NCBI GenBank assembly: GCA_964614215.1
Contig: CAZTKP010000027.1
Span: 1 to 22,466 of the forward strand
Direction of reading: 5' to 3'
DNA: 22,466 bases
DNA from: CAZTKP01 sp964614215
GTDB taxonomy: Bacteria > UBP6 > UBA1177
Part shown: positions 22,071-22,466 of the stretch, piece by piece
How positions within the stretch are numbered: the stretch's first letter is position 1
Layout of the letters: every line of letters begins with the position of its first letter
Notes under the pieces: model-generated
Seen by the model: only the letters and a program-made list of their open reading frames with translations
Databases searched by the model: none
What the model was told of the DNA's origin: nothing
Translations under genes and position numbers: made by a program

Positions 22071-22466
22071 TTAGGTATAGAGATTATGAAATGATCTGAC
22101 AAAGACTGACTCCAGCTCTTTCGACCTTTTAATTGTCAATTGAACTTTATCCGAGATATCTTTCCAGAGCTTGAAAGCTTCATTTATCTGCAAGATCACC
22201 TCGTTCACAACACTTTTATCAAGTCCGGCTTTTTCAGCCACCTTTACAACATCTTCTCTGGAAATATTCTTCCCTCTGCCATTAACTGTCATGCTGTGTT
22301 CTCCTCCGGGGCCTTCAGAAAACGTGAGGTCATAGGCTGGAGCGACTTTCCATCTTCTTTCTTCAGTATCATAGATAAAACTGAAGTTCTTCACATGGTC
22401 ATCCCTGTTGTCGGTCACCCACCCCTCCTCGAACAGGACAGGACGCGACGACATCATGGTCGATCC
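22071..22466 (-). CDS. HipA-family serine/threonine kinase (toxin-like), C-terminal fragment cut by the window end
   Basis: The C-terminal lobe of a HipA-type kinase; family members phosphorylate aminoacyl-tRNA synthetases or other targets and act as toxins paired with HipB. The catalytic-loop signature NRDDHVKNFSF is followed by WKVAPAYDLTFS (family WKLAPAYDLTFS, with the metal-binding Asp) and GGEHSMTVNG, then a helical tail. The frame is open to the window edge, so the N-lobe is missing from view. The first 25 visible residues (up to VTDN) do not resemble the hydrophobic helix that normally precedes the DDHxKN motif. Their DNA is much more G+C-rich (35 of 56 bases at 22411-22466) than the rest. 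Either the fragment is recombined, degraded, or the sequence end is unreliable. No HipB is visible. Confidence 0.75.
   Translation of the reverse strand, partial: GSTMMSSRPVLFEEGWVTDNRDDHVKNFSFIYDTEERRWKVAPAYDLTFSEGPGGEHSMTVNGRGKNISREDVVKVAEKAGLDKSVVNEVILQINEAFKLWKDISDKVQLTIKRSKELESVFVRSFHNLYT

Noticed and set aside
21992..22102. N-terminal extension of GMP synthase, or a purine riboswitch in its leader
   Set aside because: The extension lies upstream of a strong Shine-Dalgarno and conserved MNRILILDFGSQ start. The leader is only about 40 nt and shows no three-way-junction fold.

Overview
This is an AT-rich window packed almost entirely with protein-coding genes. I see no rRNA, tRNA, CRISPR array, insertion sequence or phage gene. 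Periplasmic-type secreted proteins, a lipobox lipoprotein and lipid genes resembling Bacteroidetes and proteobacterial polyene clusters point to a Gram-negative bacterium. I cannot name the phylum. Low G+C, a large TPR protein and HYDIN/ASH-type secreted proteins would fit an uncultured FCB-group or deltaproteobacterium-like lineage, but that is inference.

Layout from left to right. (1) 1-1281 (+): 3' part of a topoisomerase III gene, followed by a terminator-like hairpin that is part of a two-copy repeat. (2) 1282-1491: a short intergenic region rich in repeats, with a 43-bp direct repeat on either side of a promoter. (3) 1492-2718 (+): AAA ATPase with a DUF4143 nuclease-like tail. (4) 2713-4580 (-): two tandem paralogous secreted proteins with an ASH-like domain, four cysteines at identical positions and matching Gly-Cys-Ser-Val C-terminal tails. 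(5) 4645-7821 (-): thioredoxin, trpS, a PAP2 phosphatase and a DsbD/CcdA-like membrane protein. (6) 7999-9171 (+): a CapA-family lipoprotein, divergent from thioredoxin and convergent with the next block. (7) 9158-21991 (-): ten genes in one direction with gaps of at most 25 nt: guaA, a 1432-residue TPR protein, a YciO-like protein, a five-gene fatty-acyl/polyene-type set (dehydratase, thioesterase, ketosynthase, degenerate ketosynthase-like protein, acyl carrier protein), and two polytopic membrane proteins, the first of the DUF2723/TMEM260 GT-C type. (8) 22071-22466 (-): the C-terminal end of a HipA-family kinase running off the window.

The most interesting unit is block 7. A small ACP-based acyl assembly set is embedded between housekeeping genes and two GT-C-like membrane proteins, with a CapA-like surface-polymer protein facing it. 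The five acyl genes resemble part of aryl-polyene/flexirubin/dialkylresorcinol clusters. The starter ligase, ketoreductase, acyltransferase, LolA-like carrier and MMPL exporter of those clusters are absent here. A reasonable inference is that the operon makes an ACP-bound acyl or polyene group and membrane transferases act on it or on a related lipid-linked substrate. The second interesting unit is the secreted paralog pair with the conserved GCSV tail.

Several starts were moved from the longest open frame to internal ATGs preceded by good Shine-Dalgarno sites (AAA ATPase, thioredoxin, ketosynthase, thioesterase, TPR protein, guaA). No stretch longer than about 210 bases lacks a gene.
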